Positions 48,380 to 59,454 of a stretch of DNA of 64,000 nt are shown here, one piece after another (the stretch's first letter is position 1; each line of letters opens with the position of its first letter). Under the pieces are notes generated by a model. The model saw only the letters and a list, made by a program, of their open reading frames with translations, did no database searches and was not told the DNA's origin. This DNA comes from Haemonchus contortus. Its lineage: Eukaryota > Nematoda > Chromadorea > Rhabditida > Trichostrongylidae. The position numbers were made by a program, and so were the translations under genes. Location of the stretch: contig LS997564.1 in the NCBI GenBank assembly GCA_000469685.2, positions 34,180,151 through 34,244,150 of the forward strand, in the 5' to 3' direction.

Positions 48380-50243
48380 CCGTTTTGTGGTCTGATGATA
48401 CCGTAAATTAGCCGACCAGATGCACCGTTTGCTGCTCAGATATTACTCAAACATTCGAGAAATGAGTAGTTTTTTTAATATTGTGCTCCATGTGTACCCA
48501 TCTTCCTTGATGTGGGCGTAACCTCCTGATGTGGGCGGTACTTGTTTGCCGACGAATGTTTCGGCCATACTTTCTTCTCAGCATGAAAACGGTGCATCTG
48601 TGGCCAGAACGACACATTATCTTCACTTCTCATGATCTCAGCAAACGGTCTCAATTTTCTAGTCACGTCTATTTATTAAAATGACCAAAAAATTTTCGTT
48701 GTTTTGCATTAGAGACGGGAAGCGCGCAGACAGCGAGAGTGGTTCTTCTTCTCTGCCTTAACGACATTTTAGCTCATTCGACTCAGTTGGGCTTGTCTTG
48801 TGGGCGGGGCTTCATGTTCAATGAGACACTCCTATTTTTGACGTTTATTCCCGTATTTTCTTTGTGTAAATGGTTGTGATTTTTCGTCAAATCTAGTTCA
48901 ATCGGTCGTCTTCCCGTCATTTATGTCAGAATGATTTTGAAAATAGTCATACAACGACGAATGTGTGTGTATTACTTGAGTTGAATTGTTGTTTTTGTTG
49001 TCTTTCATTTAGATATCGTCTCCCGCACGTTGAATGGATATTATTGTATGTTTGTTTGTTGTCATTTCCAGTACGCAATAATGTTTGTATACGGGGAAGA
49101 AGAAAAAGAAGAAGTTGATGAAGAATAAATGAAGTCTTCATGACGTTTATACTTCTGAGCGCGATTTTTTGTTTCGTGTCCGTTTGTAACGGGATGTATA
49201 CCTGTTTATGGGCTTTTGAACATTAATTTCGAATCTGCTTTGAACATTTGAACCGATATTCTTTGAAGGATTTTGTGAAAATTTTTCAAATTCTCAAAAT
49301 CAAAAGCTGTTCGCTTGACTGGGTGTTGCACTGCCAAATAACTGGGCTGTCAGGAATTTAGTCACAGGTTCGGATCCCTAGAAGTCGGTTTTTTTGTTTT
49401 TTAGTGAGCTTTTTCATGCATGAGTTTTCTTCTTTTTTGCATGCTTGTTAACTCTTTGAAGATTACGATTACTCTTTTCTTCGGAAGAATTTAAAATTTG
49501 TTTTAAAAAGTTTGAAAATTGTTTGAATGTTTGATTATAATCATGATGCACGTGCCAAGTTTGAGCCATGCACTCATCCTTTGGTAGGAATTTCATAGGT
49601 GATTGAAGGTCATAGGGAGAACTTCATAAGTTCAAAGGTGCACAATCCGCGGTGAAATAAAACAGAGTTAGCGGCATAAAGGCTTTGTCATCAAACAACC
49701 TTACAATGGCGCTGTTCTTATCGTTCACATTCGCTTTTCGATTATAAAACGAAGGAGCTTTTTGGACGAGTTTTGCGTCACTGCTGCGCAATCGAACACA
49801 CGAGTAGTTACGGTAAACTTGCGCGCAGATTCGATTTCCGCCGCTACCTAATTGTAAGATTCAGCTTTCATGTTGCTCCATATCACAAATAGGAATAATA
49901 TTCATACAGCGGCGTACGGATTATAAAAGGCCATAGATGTTGGACGAGTTGCATTCAGATACCTCCTGCCTCCCCCTTCCCCTTTTTTTAGGACCGAGAT
50001 AATCCGCCTCCAGAACATTAAGGGACGGTTAGTATAGTAGAGTTAAGGTGGTCTGACAGAATGCTGGACCGCCTGCATCGAGACGCCGCTCAATCCATCT
50101 GTGGATAACTTGCCCATTAGAAGGAGCCACCTTTGTCTGTAGATGCAATGTTTTTCAATTGAGAACAACTTGAAAAATTCATGAAACCCTGCTGTTGATC
50201 TAGCAATTAAACACTAACAGCAGTGATGAATACATAAAGATTA
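48380..50243. other. Intergenic between the convergent mapk-15 and lipase genes
   Basis: Holds the 3' flank of mapk-15 (an AATAAA lies at 49124-49129, about 745 bases past the stop, so it may or may not be used) and a dispersed repeat copy (49221-49605). A purine-rich GAAGAA tract lies near 49095-49125. No gene is seen. Confidence 0.5.
49221..49605 (+). repeat. Dispersed repeat with tRNA-like segment, copy A
   Basis: Shares with 58421-58687 the blocks cattaatttcgaatctgctt, caaattctcaaaatcaaaag, ttgactgggtgttgcactgc, ggctgtcaggaatttagtca and tttcatgcatgag, in the same order. The part at 49316-49380 has a B-box-like GGTTCGGATCC (49368-49378) preceded about 50 bases upstream by TGGGTGTTGCACTGCC, which may be an A-box-like start. 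It may be a second SINE family. Confidence 0.55.
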
Positions 50244-53200
50244 TTACCACGGCATGGGAGGCGGATTTGCCGGATCGCCCGTGCAATTTGCGGCTCCCCA
50301 TTCCGATATGTACACGTTGTAGTAGCGATGGTGATCACGGAATGTAAGATCCAGTAAAGGGACCTGATCACTGCACTTCATACTCTCGTCCGCATCGCAT
50401 ACGACGTAATCGGCAGTTGTCATATTGTTGTTGTACCATACCTGAAATGTACGAGTAAGTCAGCAGATCGACTTGGTGGCTCAATAGTCTGAGGCGCCCT
50501 GGTGGCACATGTGACGATACAAAGATCGGACCACGTTCGGACGAAATTTGGCTAAGCATTAGAGGCAATCAAGAGTTTTTCGATTCAACCTGTAATTCGA
50601 TTACATGGCGCGTCCGAGAGAAGTTATAACGCAATCGTGTACGTTTACAGAGGAGGCGCTTCGGCGACGGGAATACCCATTCGTGGAACTGTAACGAATG
50701 GCCACCATTCGTAAATTGGAAGAAGGAACACATTCGTCAAAAGGTCCTGGGGCATCATATGCTTGGAAGATTATACTGCTCGTAGAGTCGTAGAGTACTG
50801 GAGGGGGGGGGGGCACTATCTCTCTGAGATAGGAACCTGCACTCAATGAGGGTTTGAGGGTTATGTTAGGGAAGTAGCGTATTCCTGGTAACGTAAGTCG
50901 CTTACCTATGAGGTCGTGAATAAAGGGCAGCAGGCAGGGCTATATAGCATAAACTATGGTAATCTTCCCAGCATAAAATCAAATCAGTAGCCACCTTTTC
51001 ACGATCATCCAACCCTTCCGGGGAAGGCTCAGACGCTCATGTTCCATCTACGCCACAATTGTTGCCCCAGCTTTTGAAAAAGATCGGCTTTTTTTCAATT
51101 AGCATAAAAGTTGAACCGAGGCTTTTTTCACCTTCAGGGGTTCTCTTGGGAAACTTAGTATCAGGATCGGAAGTAAGGGGTTAAAGCGTAATGGAGTAGT
51201 AAACCTCTGATTTGTGATGCCTGTAATTGCGGTATCCGTCTGGCGGGCTCTGTGGAACGATGTCATGAGCATGAACGACACGATATGAGTATGGAATCTG
51301 TAATCGGACAAGTAGAATTATAATATTGAACAGCAGTGATTTCTTCAAATCAATATTGATCAATGGCTAAGTAGTGCCTTACTGCCTCAGGGCAAATCCC
51401 GCACACGATTTCATAAAAATGCTCGACGAAAAAATTGGTTTAGAACGTGGAAGAAGTTGCGGATCATTGAAGGAATGTTGTCTATTTCCGGACTCCACCC
51501 TATTCTCTCATTGGCTCTCATTTCGCTTCTACCCCCATTCAGCTAATATTTCATGTTCTGGGTCCCCAAAGATGGGACTGCTTACCTGAGCATCATGTGC
51601 TTTTGCAAAGACGTCATCGCCAGTTCTTGGCTGACCAAAAGTCACCAGTTTGATCAAGTTTCCATCGTACAGCTTCTCTTTTTCGATGTATGACGCAGCC
51701 AGTGATGCCATAGCTCCGCCGAGGGAATGGCCAACAATCTGGAAGGAAATCACTGCATGATTGGTATTGAAAGCATGGCTCACTCTCATTTTTGGTACCC
51801 CTTTTAAAGGCACAGTTCACGATAATTTTGGGTAATCCGGATTATGATGAAAAATGGAGCACATGATCAGAAATAGTGCGATAGAGGTGAAGAAACTGCG
51901 TGAATCGGTGTTTCCAAAGTGAAAAAAGGCTTCGAAGAATCGTTGAAAAGGGGGCTGGCCGAGAATGAGGCCAGAAAAATGAAGAAAAGTGAGGCGTTTG
52001 GACGAGTTGTACAATGTGTCTCACTGCGTGTGGGTCTGGTGCGAATAACAGACTATGGTAAGCAAAAATTCCTTCTCTTATAAGCATAAGTAAACAAAAA
52101 ACCCCTAGTAACAGCAAAAGTAGCTCACCTTTTTCAGCCTCTAGGAATAGGAAATTAAGTGAGGAAGCGCGGCAGCAAAAAGAAAGACAGAGGAAGAAAG
52201 AATGGGAGCATGGCATTGCCTCATCACTCGGCGAGCAGCGGATTGTGTGTGGATCCGTCTGTGTGGGTCCGACTCTGACTTGAATCGATCGAGAGGCGGG
52301 GAAGCCATTGACTTCCCCGCCCATTGAATTATCGTGAACTGTGCCTTTAAGGTAAGACGACCGAAGTTCTAGTGGAGAATGGTGTAATGGTGGCGAGGAA
52401 GGCGGGAAATGCGGAGGTTGGGGGGGGGGGGGGGAGGGTGATTTGGACGAGATTATAGTCGTCTGCATTTGCGTAACGAGATGGCTACAGTAAATTGTTG
52501 TGATTTTGAGATAAGTTGGGAAAAGGATGAAAGGGTGGAATTTCATCGATCGAAAACTTACCCATAATTCATAGCCCTTATACTTGTTGGCAAGTGTGAG
52601 GAAATCATCCTTCATTCCCCCATTCCAGACAGAAAAGAAGGCATTGTTAAAATAGGTTGACACAGTGCCACCGGCAACCCAGACTGTCTATAATAAAATG
52701 ATTCTTATTAAATTGATTTGATTCCTTATTTATTTTCAATTTTTTCTCAGTGAAAGTTCTCTAGGGGATAATTATAGGTTATCGATTGATCGCGCTATTT
52801 CAGGCACGGGTTTATGCTCCCGCCGCCCTCAACATTCCTAAACTGCATGATTACTTGCAAGGCCGCGGAAATGGTTGAACTTTTCTATCTGCAGTGATCT
52901 TCGTAACTCCATAGGATACAAATTGGTAAGGTAAGTTGGTTTGAGCATTAATTTTACTTTGTGTTGGCATTTTTCGGATTGGTAGGCACATTTTTGGACC
53001 TGGCGATGGATGCAACGCTTCAGTCTAGGAGTTCATAGCTCGATTGTTGTTAATTGTTTTGTCTGTTTATTTCTACCGACAAAGAATAGGTCCCAAAAGA
53101 AGTTAGCGGGTTCAAGTATAGGCCGAGGAAATGCGTGTGTCGTTGGCTTGAGCATGTTTGTGTTAATTTACTTCAGCATCAGATAATCCTTTTGAACAGG

Positions 53201-56200
53201 AACAAATTATATCAGTGAACTAATCAGGCTCTTTTTGAATCCTCCTATTGTGTGAAAAAAAATCTTCCAATTCTACCACAAAAGGGTGTTTTCTATACAA
53301 AGATTTAAAGTACACTCACCCTCTCATCGAGAAGGGTAACCTCAGATTCAAGAAGTAGTTGTTTCTCTCCAATGGTACCCCTGGAATCGGTAATATAACA
53401 TTGATTCGTAATATTTATATGTAACCGGTCGCTTTGCCCAACCAACCCCGGCTTCCCTCCTTCTTCGACAAAGTTGTAGAAATCGGCTAACTCTCCGCTC
53501 CTTCTTTGAAACAAAATTGTTAGGCGTTTCAGAAAGTTCTATCGTTTTTCAACGCTCAACTTTCAATGCACATATCACGGCTCAAACAAAACCTAATCAA
53601 TCGAAATGAGAACCATTATTATCTACACACTTTTGCCAACGACTAACAAGTTTGCCTATCCCGGTTGCTTAGAACTCTAGAGATCTAGAAGCGATGAATT
53701 CGAGAAAGAACGATTTGTAACATCGTGTCGATTGTTGAAGCGTTTCTCTCGAAGGAAGTTGTCGAGATGCTTGAAAAAGTGGTAGTTGGTTGGAGCGAGG
53801 TCAGGTGAGTGCGGTGGGTGATCCAAGAAAGGGTCGTTTTTGTTGCGGGAAAGGATAGCAGACGAGATCTCGAAACGATGGTTTTTTTTGCTCGTTACTC
53901 AATTTGCGCGGCACCCTTTTATCGAGCTTCTCCGACTTCCCAATCTCTCGCAGTCGGTTAGAATCTGTTCCGATCGGAAAATTCAATTCAAAAGAAATAT
54001 CCTTCAGGATTATACGAGGATTTGTCTCGACCATTGCTTTCAATTCATCGTTATCGACATCCGATGGCCTACCTCCACGACTAACATCTTCGAGACTCTC
54101 GTCGCCGTTATGGAGTTTCTCGAACCATTGTTGTGCAGTACGTACATTTGTTGTTCCAGGACCAAACGCTATATTGATATCTCGAGCCGTGTCCGCTGCG
54201 TTCGTGCCTAGTTTGAATAGGAAGGAAGGAAAAAGGAAGATGATGCAAACTTGTCGTTTACCCATGTTGCTTCCAAGCTTCTCAAAAGCTAGGAAGGCAC
54301 TGTGAGGCAAAGCTGATACAATATTCAGAAAGAGCAAGAAATGCGCTTCCAAATAGTATACTATACTACAGCAGAACAACGAAAAATAACTTAGAAAATA
54401 GCGTCTAAAAGTAGACCATCCAAAACAACAGAACGTTCTGAAACACCTGATATTTCCCTGTACACGAAGTTTGACACAGGACCAAAAGAGCGGTGCAAAT
54501 GGTTTTCGGGAATTTCAATCTTCTGCTCTCTTTCTTAAGAATAAATACCCATCAAAAATTCAACTGTTAGACAACCAAACACTCCGGCAGTACTTAAAAA
54601 TGTTACGAGTCATGATAGCGCCACTAACAGATGTCTTTAACAACCCTTCTTTGGACCCTTCTCTTTACGGGGATATCATTAGTTGAGAATTCAGAATAAC
54701 TAGCGGTCGGTTAAGTGTTGCTGCAAATGATATCGAACAAAGAGGTTCCTTATTGAATCACAAACCTTACTGGGTAGCGGTCGTAATTTAACAGCAATAA
54801 ATGAACACAATTCTCGTCTGCTTATCGTAGTGCTGCCAGAGGATCCCTATCACTGCACCTACAACTCGCTTATGTCACCCTACTCAAGCACCCCGTCTTC
54901 CCATCTTATCGAATGAAACATACTAGCGGTCAAAGTTACCTCGTAAATAACGAAGACGTTAGGATTTTGATCGGTGTGTGGCTCTTGCTCTCTTAGCCCC
55001 TTATCTTCTTTTATCAATTGTCATCGGTTCCTGTCGACGAGTACCACCGATTCCGTCATATCCTACATCAATCGTTAGAATGCCGAGGTTCCTCTGTTAA
55101 TACGAAAAGCTCTTATCCTAACAAATTTCAACGTTCTAGCTCTACGTAAAAAGGAGTTATGAATGTACGGCTAAAAAACTATCACGCGCGTCCCACCCAC
55201 TGTGAGCGGAGTTTGGTCCTGCTACCTGACATAAGTGTTCCCATCCTACTATCTAAACTCCTACCAAATTTCAACGTTCTAAGTCCGCTGGTACAGGAGT
55301 TATGAACTTCCGTTCAAACACACCGACATACATACCCACACACACACATACAAGCACATACATACACAACCAAACACACTGACAGATCAACAGTCACACC
55401 TACCGAATTCTATATAGTAGGATAGGCAACGAATTTGAGCTCTTTGCAAATTCCCAATTTTCGATTATCTGGGGAGGATTACGTATTTGCTTGATCTCCT
55501 TAGGTTACGCACTACTAAATTACAAGATGGACCTGGGTAACTCTACCGGTGGAGTAGTTCTCGGATGTGAGATCCAAAGAAAAAAAGGCAGTACTGGCTA
55601 TTTAGCGATCGAAGAATTGCGGCGATGCTTGCTCAATGGTGCCTACGCTGGGCAGCAAGCTGCAAATTCATTAAGTTTAGACGCACTTGTCGTCCCCCCC
55701 CCCCCCAACTGTGCCGCGTCAGTATGAAATGACACACTCGGAAAACGGGTTCAACTAGCTGCATACAAACGGCTGTACTCAAAATCGACCTTACCTGAAG
55801 ACCAGAATGATCGCTTTGTCGGCATGATCGATAGCCGTATATCCACTACAGGTGTCCGTAGGTATTTGGTCACATCGTGTAGTAATTTTATGAAGCACCT
55901 TAATTTTTTTCAAACCAGTAATGAATCAATGATCAGAAGATCTTGTTCAATTCTTGGCTGTCTACCCGTTTCACGCTCCAAGAGTCTCCCCACCAAGATT
56001 CATTCCGAGGCATCTAATTCGTTTTGCAAAAAATACGTGCCACAAGACTGAGGAAGCACTATGCTGAATTCAATGAAAGAGGTTACCATCATGCTTGGAG
56101 GATATCCACCCTCTTTACGGTAACTCTTGTTACTACGGGTCATGTAAAAAAATGCACGAGGGAACAATTGAAGGAAATCCTATGAGCTAGTGACATGCCC

Positions 56201-57324
56201 GATCATCGGAGGAAGTAACTCCATGGTGAGCTGCATAAAATAGCAGCGCTTACCGACAAAAAGCGATCAGCACCTTAATGCGAAGAACACCGTATAGCTC
56301 AGCTCCCAGGATTGCACGTCCTCCATTTGGGATGGGAAGGAATTGAAGAAAAGGTCGACTGCCGACGCTATCACCTACGCCTTGCAGGGAACCAGTGCTT
56401 GTAACACCAAACACAGCAGGAGAGCAAATGCTATCTGAATTCGACAACGCTTGAGGTAAGATCGTCTTGCAACTGGACCCAGCGAAGACGACGCCTGCAA
56501 GAAACGAGTTGGTACCTGATGCCCACTTAAAGCTCAGCGGGACGAGCATCTTCTGAGAACGGAGATCAGGAACTCTTCCGCACGCGCTGAGGAGCTTTTC
56601 GTTTGGTGCCTCGGATACAAGTACGACAAGGAACACAAAAAAAATGGTGAAGGGTGTGATCAAGAAGTAGAATTAAGTGCTGTTCCTGGAGTAAAGGTGG
56701 CGGCGACGGAAAGGGGTAAATCGTGTCAACTAAGAAAAGGGGCGGACAGAGTGAACAGCACGAGGTTAGCGCCTGGATAACGAACAAAGAAAATGAACCC
56801 ACCTATGTAGATCAATCGTTGCCTCAAAAAAGGCATTGCTTAAAGGCACAGGATACGGTAGAACTAATTCACAAGATTTTCATCTAGGACGAACCAATAG
56901 TCGTCAAGTATGCCTTACAAGATGCTGCCAAAAAATGGCCGAGATAGGGGCAAAGAGGGCTCGAAGATCTGCTTTGAGATGAATTATCTATCAGCCATAA
57001 GTTTTCTAGAGTACACCTTCCATTCCCATTCTTTTCATACTGGTGGGAACGACCAGAACTTTTTAGACCATGATGGATAGCTCAAGATGCCTCTGTTTCA
57101 AATTTTTATAAAAACAGTAAAGAAAATGAAGGAGAGTATCCTACCGTTGTATTTGTGAAGGAATGCCGGAGACATATCAGTGGATCGTCCAATTCGGTAG
57201 CAGCACATAACGTTACTACTTTAGTACGGGCGAATTCGTCGGAGAATCGTGGCGGTTGCTTCAATGCAGGCAATGCTACAGCTGAACTGCTGAGTAGTAC
57301 AGCACAGATGGAGGTAGCAAACAT
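50244..57324 (-). CDS. Secreted class 3 (fungal-type) triacylglycerol lipase
   Basis: Seven exons on the minus strand: 57324-57145, about 56552-56254, 53380-53320, 52687-52562, 51738-51586, 51297-51205 and 50441-50244, all with GT/AG borders and matching phase, giving about 369 residues. Residues 1-17 form a signal peptide (MFATSICAVLLSSSAVA). The alpha/beta-hydrolase core includes VLIAFCRGT across exons 2/3, where nematode homologues have a FRGT-like motif, then the nucleophile elbow GHSLGG (Ser 227), FGQPRTGD, catalytic Asp 285 in HAHDIVP and catalytic His 341 in DHHRYYN. The role is hydrolysis of ester lipids outside the cell or in the gut lumen, by family membership; the substrate is unknown. 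Homologues in rhabditid nematodes form large families near 300 residues, so exon 2 as drawn may be too long at its 5' side. The other exons are secure. The gene is intact in its catalytic triad despite transposon-filled introns. Confidence 0.88.
51808..52346. mobile_element. TTAA-flanked MITE, copy 3 (539 bp), in lipase intron 4
   Basis: Ends AGGCACAGTTCACGATAAT (51808) and its complement (to 52346), bordered by TTAA at 51804-51807 and 52347-52350. The interior is very similar to 13477-14038 over most of its length, including gaagaaactgcgtgaatcgg and the block around gggctggccgagaatga. It sits between lipase exons 5 and 4 and does not touch either splice site. Confidence 0.78.
53520..54450 (-). 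mobile_element. Second mariner transposon, internally deleted, in lipase intron 2
   Basis: The inverted ends are TTAGGCGTTTCAGAAAGTTC at 53520 and the complement of TCAGGTGTTTCAGAACGTTC ending at 54450. A TA borders the right end; the left border is TG, so that target base has mutated or the end is not exact. The length is about 930 bp, shorter than an intact mariner. This is a different mariner lineage from the one at 15894, judging by ends and protein. Confidence 0.78.
53640..54250 (-). pseudogene. Mariner transposase remnant in lipase intron 2
   Basis: The minus strand has the N-terminal half: DTARDINIAFGPGTTNVRTA, QQWFEKLHNGDESLED and GGRPSDVDNDELKAM, the usual mariner HTH region. It then jumps, after a short join near 53830, to the C-terminal part SPDLAPTNYHFFKHL in another frame. 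The central catalytic segment with the first two Asp residues is missing, the position of the third catalytic Asp reads Asn (PTNYH), and stops follow near 53690. It is not functional. Confidence 0.8.
54451..56253 (-). other. Rest of lipase intron 2
   Basis: Holds a pair of similar segments ending in a CA-rich simple repeat (55118-55390) and a C-run at about 55696-55707. A 78-codon plus-strand frame at 55491-55727 has no supporting features. Confidence 0.4.
55118..55390. repeat. Duplicated short unit followed by a CA-rich simple repeat
   Basis: Two copies of a unit beginning caaatttcaacgttct and ending aggagttatgaa lie at about 55124-55160 and 55263-55305. The second runs directly into a CA-rich tract (ccacacacacacatacaagc, 55338 on). 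This layout resembles the tail of a non-LTR or Penelope-type element, which I cannot confirm. Confidence 0.4.
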
Positions 57325-57608
57325 CTCCCTGCCGAATGAACGAGTTAATAAGCGACATAACGATAGATCAGCTATTTACTACGAACTTTTATCACTGAAA
57401 TTCGATTACTTATGACGACTCGACGAAATGTATTCGGTAAAATGCATTGGGCTCTCCCTCGTCAAAAGGATCATGATAGCTCTATCAGCATTCTCCGCTG
57501 CTGCCATCCGCTTGGCTAGAATCTACCCCTCTTTCTGGGCACCATAGCCCTAAGGCTACCAGTATGACCGGAAATCTTTGATCTATTTAGTCTAGCAGGT
57601 TCATAATG

Positions 57609-57944
57609 TTATCTGGGTTCCCAGATGTAAGGCCCATCAGAACTCACCAGCTTTTCCTTTGCTCGAAAAAAAAAAACTGAATCCCCCCGATGCGTTCGAT
57701 ATCCAATAGTATTCAAGAGATGAGCGCACTTCGTGAATGTTACGCGAGCGGTGACACGGACGTCGCGGCTGTGATTCAATAAACACGTCAGCACGTCAAG
57801 GAGGTGGGCAGTTGAATCGGTCTGTGTAATCGATTTGCCGCACGCGGCACTTGCGGACCAGCTGCTTCGGTACTGTCGATGGGCGGTGTTGAGGCTGCTC
57901 GATATGAAGCCTTTATTGCGGCATTCAAAGGCAATAAAATAACA
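57609..57944 (-). other. Coding-like open frame, strand uncertain
   Basis: The minus strand is open for 112 codons between TGA (57947-57945) and the stop at 57609, ending after a segment containing SRDVRVTARVTFTKCAHLLN. The same bases on the plus strand also read like protein in one frame (MSALRECYASGDTDVAAVIQ, then GPAASVLSMGGVEAARYEAF and IAAFKGNKITSN) but with a TAA and a TGA. G+C and CpG are higher than in the surroundings. It could be an unrecognised minus-strand exon or a plus-strand pseudogene. I recognise no family. Confidence 0.25.
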
Positions 57945-58420
57945 TCAAACGAGAAACTTATATAGGTCTCATTGGAATTCAGAATCTCTTCTATTTGGGC
58001 TATATTTTTCGGAAATAGAAAGAATACGAAGTATGTGCTGGTGGGTGAATAATCCTTTCGTTGAATGATTCATGGCGAAATTAGCTTGAGAGCTAAATCA
58101 TGATTCTGGTACAGGAAGTTGCATTCTTGTTGCAGTTCTACCGTTCTTTATTCAGCTCGATTGTTACGCGATTATTTTTTTGACATAATTCTATTACTCC
58201 TTTGTATCCTGTATTTCTCACTCGTTGCTTCATTCTGCTGCACTCCTTAGCGCGCGACGTAGCTCTCGCCGCGAGTCGGCAATTTCGGTTCAACTGCACC
58301 ACGTTTGACGTGCCATCATATTCTTTCCTATCTAGTCGTCTTTGTAGCTCTGAAGATCGTGTAGAGATCGGTCTTTGGTCTGGTCTATTGTCATTCCAAT
58401 TGACATAGCGAGTGGGCGGA

Positions 58421-58687
58421 CATTAATTTCGAATCTGCTTCCAAAATTAGTCGGCAATTTTTTGAGGAAACTTGTGGAAATTTTACAAATTCTCGAAATC
58501 AAGAGCTTCTGTTGACACTTGACTGGGTGGTGCAGTGCCAAATGGCTGGGCTGTCAGGAATTTAGTCACAGAATCAGATACAAAGAAATTAGTTCTTTTA
58601 CTTCAAGCGAACTTTTCATGCATGAGTTTTTTTGCATGCTCGTTTTCTTCTCTCTTTACGATTACTTTCCTCTTCAAGAGAAATACC
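58421..58687 (+). repeat. Dispersed repeat with tRNA-like segment, copy B
   Basis: The same block order as 49221-49605 (cattaatttcgaatctgctt; ttgactgggtggtgcagtgc; ggctgtcaggaatttagtca; tttcatgcatgag). The B-box region is decayed here. It ends directly at the start of the palindrome at 58688, and copy A has a poor match to the first bases of the palindrome at its own end, so repeat and palindrome may be one element. Confidence 0.55.
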
Positions 58688-59086
58688 CTAAAATTCCATA
58701 GATAAGAGCGGGTGAACCTACCGGTGAAAAATGAATTGGAAAAAATCGAAATTGAATGCAGTCATTCCTCTAACTTGATGGATGGATAAATTAAACTTCG
58801 AAGAAGAAGTTAAGAAGAAGCTCCGCCCCTCAACTCTAAACCCCGCCCACTTAATAAACAATTCATATAGAAAAACAGCGATCCGTAAAAAATCGCTGTT
58901 TTTCTATATGAATTGTTTAGTAAGTGGGCGGGGTTTAGAGTTGAGGGGCGGAGCTTCTTCTTAACTTCTTCTTCGAAGTTTAATTTATCCATCCATCAAG
59001 TTAGAGGAATGATTGCATTCAATTTCGATTTTTTCCAATTCATTTTTCACCGGTAGGCTCACCCGCTCTTATCTATGGAATTTTAG
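58688..59086. repeat. Near-perfect 399 bp palindrome
   Basis: Two arms of about 195 bases are exact reverse complements apart from three mismatches I counted. They run from ctaaaattccatag at 58688 to its complement ending at 59086, around a loop of roughly nine bases (ccgtaaaaa, after 58883). Because of this symmetry the same 60-codon frame appears on both strands (58782-58964 plus and 58810-58992 minus); I regard it as a by-product. The RNA from either strand would fold into one long hairpin. Confidence 0.95.
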
Positions 59087-59332
59087 AGTACTAGGAACTA
59101 TGCATTTTGGTACTTGAAAGTCATGCACTGAAAAAGGTCGGAAATGTCGCATCCTCGTCCATGTGTTTTATTTTGCATGGCCGAGGACGCGGCTCAAGGA
59201 TTGCCCACCCCGCAGGGCTTGCTTAGTTGTGTCCGCTTTTAGATTGTAAGCTTGTTAATCGCGGAATCATAAAAGTCTATTTAACTCTATTGAACTACCA
59301 CAGCCGGACTTAACACGAGGGAACAGCACATT

Positions 59333-59352
59333 TGGTGCATCGGCAATCACGA
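59333..59352 (+). other. Primer-binding site complementary to tRNA-Gly
   Basis: TGGTGCATCGGC at 59333-59344 equals the complement of CCA plus the acceptor stem of a nematode-type tRNA-Gly (which ends GCCGATGCA). After a four-base gap the match resumes with AATC at 59345 and GAAC at 59351. It lies two bases past an LTR-like end (acagcaca, to 59330). This places the start of the retrotransposon's internal region. Confidence 0.6.
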
Positions 59353-59454
59353 ACTAATCGTGTCGCCCGTCAATCCTTGCATCTCGCCGAACTGGTAAAC
59401 CAGGCGAGTGACTAGGCAAATTAACCCGCTACTCCGCCGACTGGCTGCTTTCAT

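Noticed and set aside
51842..52663. 273-codon open frame on the minus strand, the longest in the window
   Set aside because: It starts inside lipase exon 4 (VSTYFNNAFF), reads through that exon's splice donor and on through the MITE at 51808-52346. It is a chance read-through, not a separate gene.
58782..58992. Identical 60-codon frames on opposite strands
   Set aside because: They are produced by the symmetry of the palindrome and do not by themselves indicate a protein.
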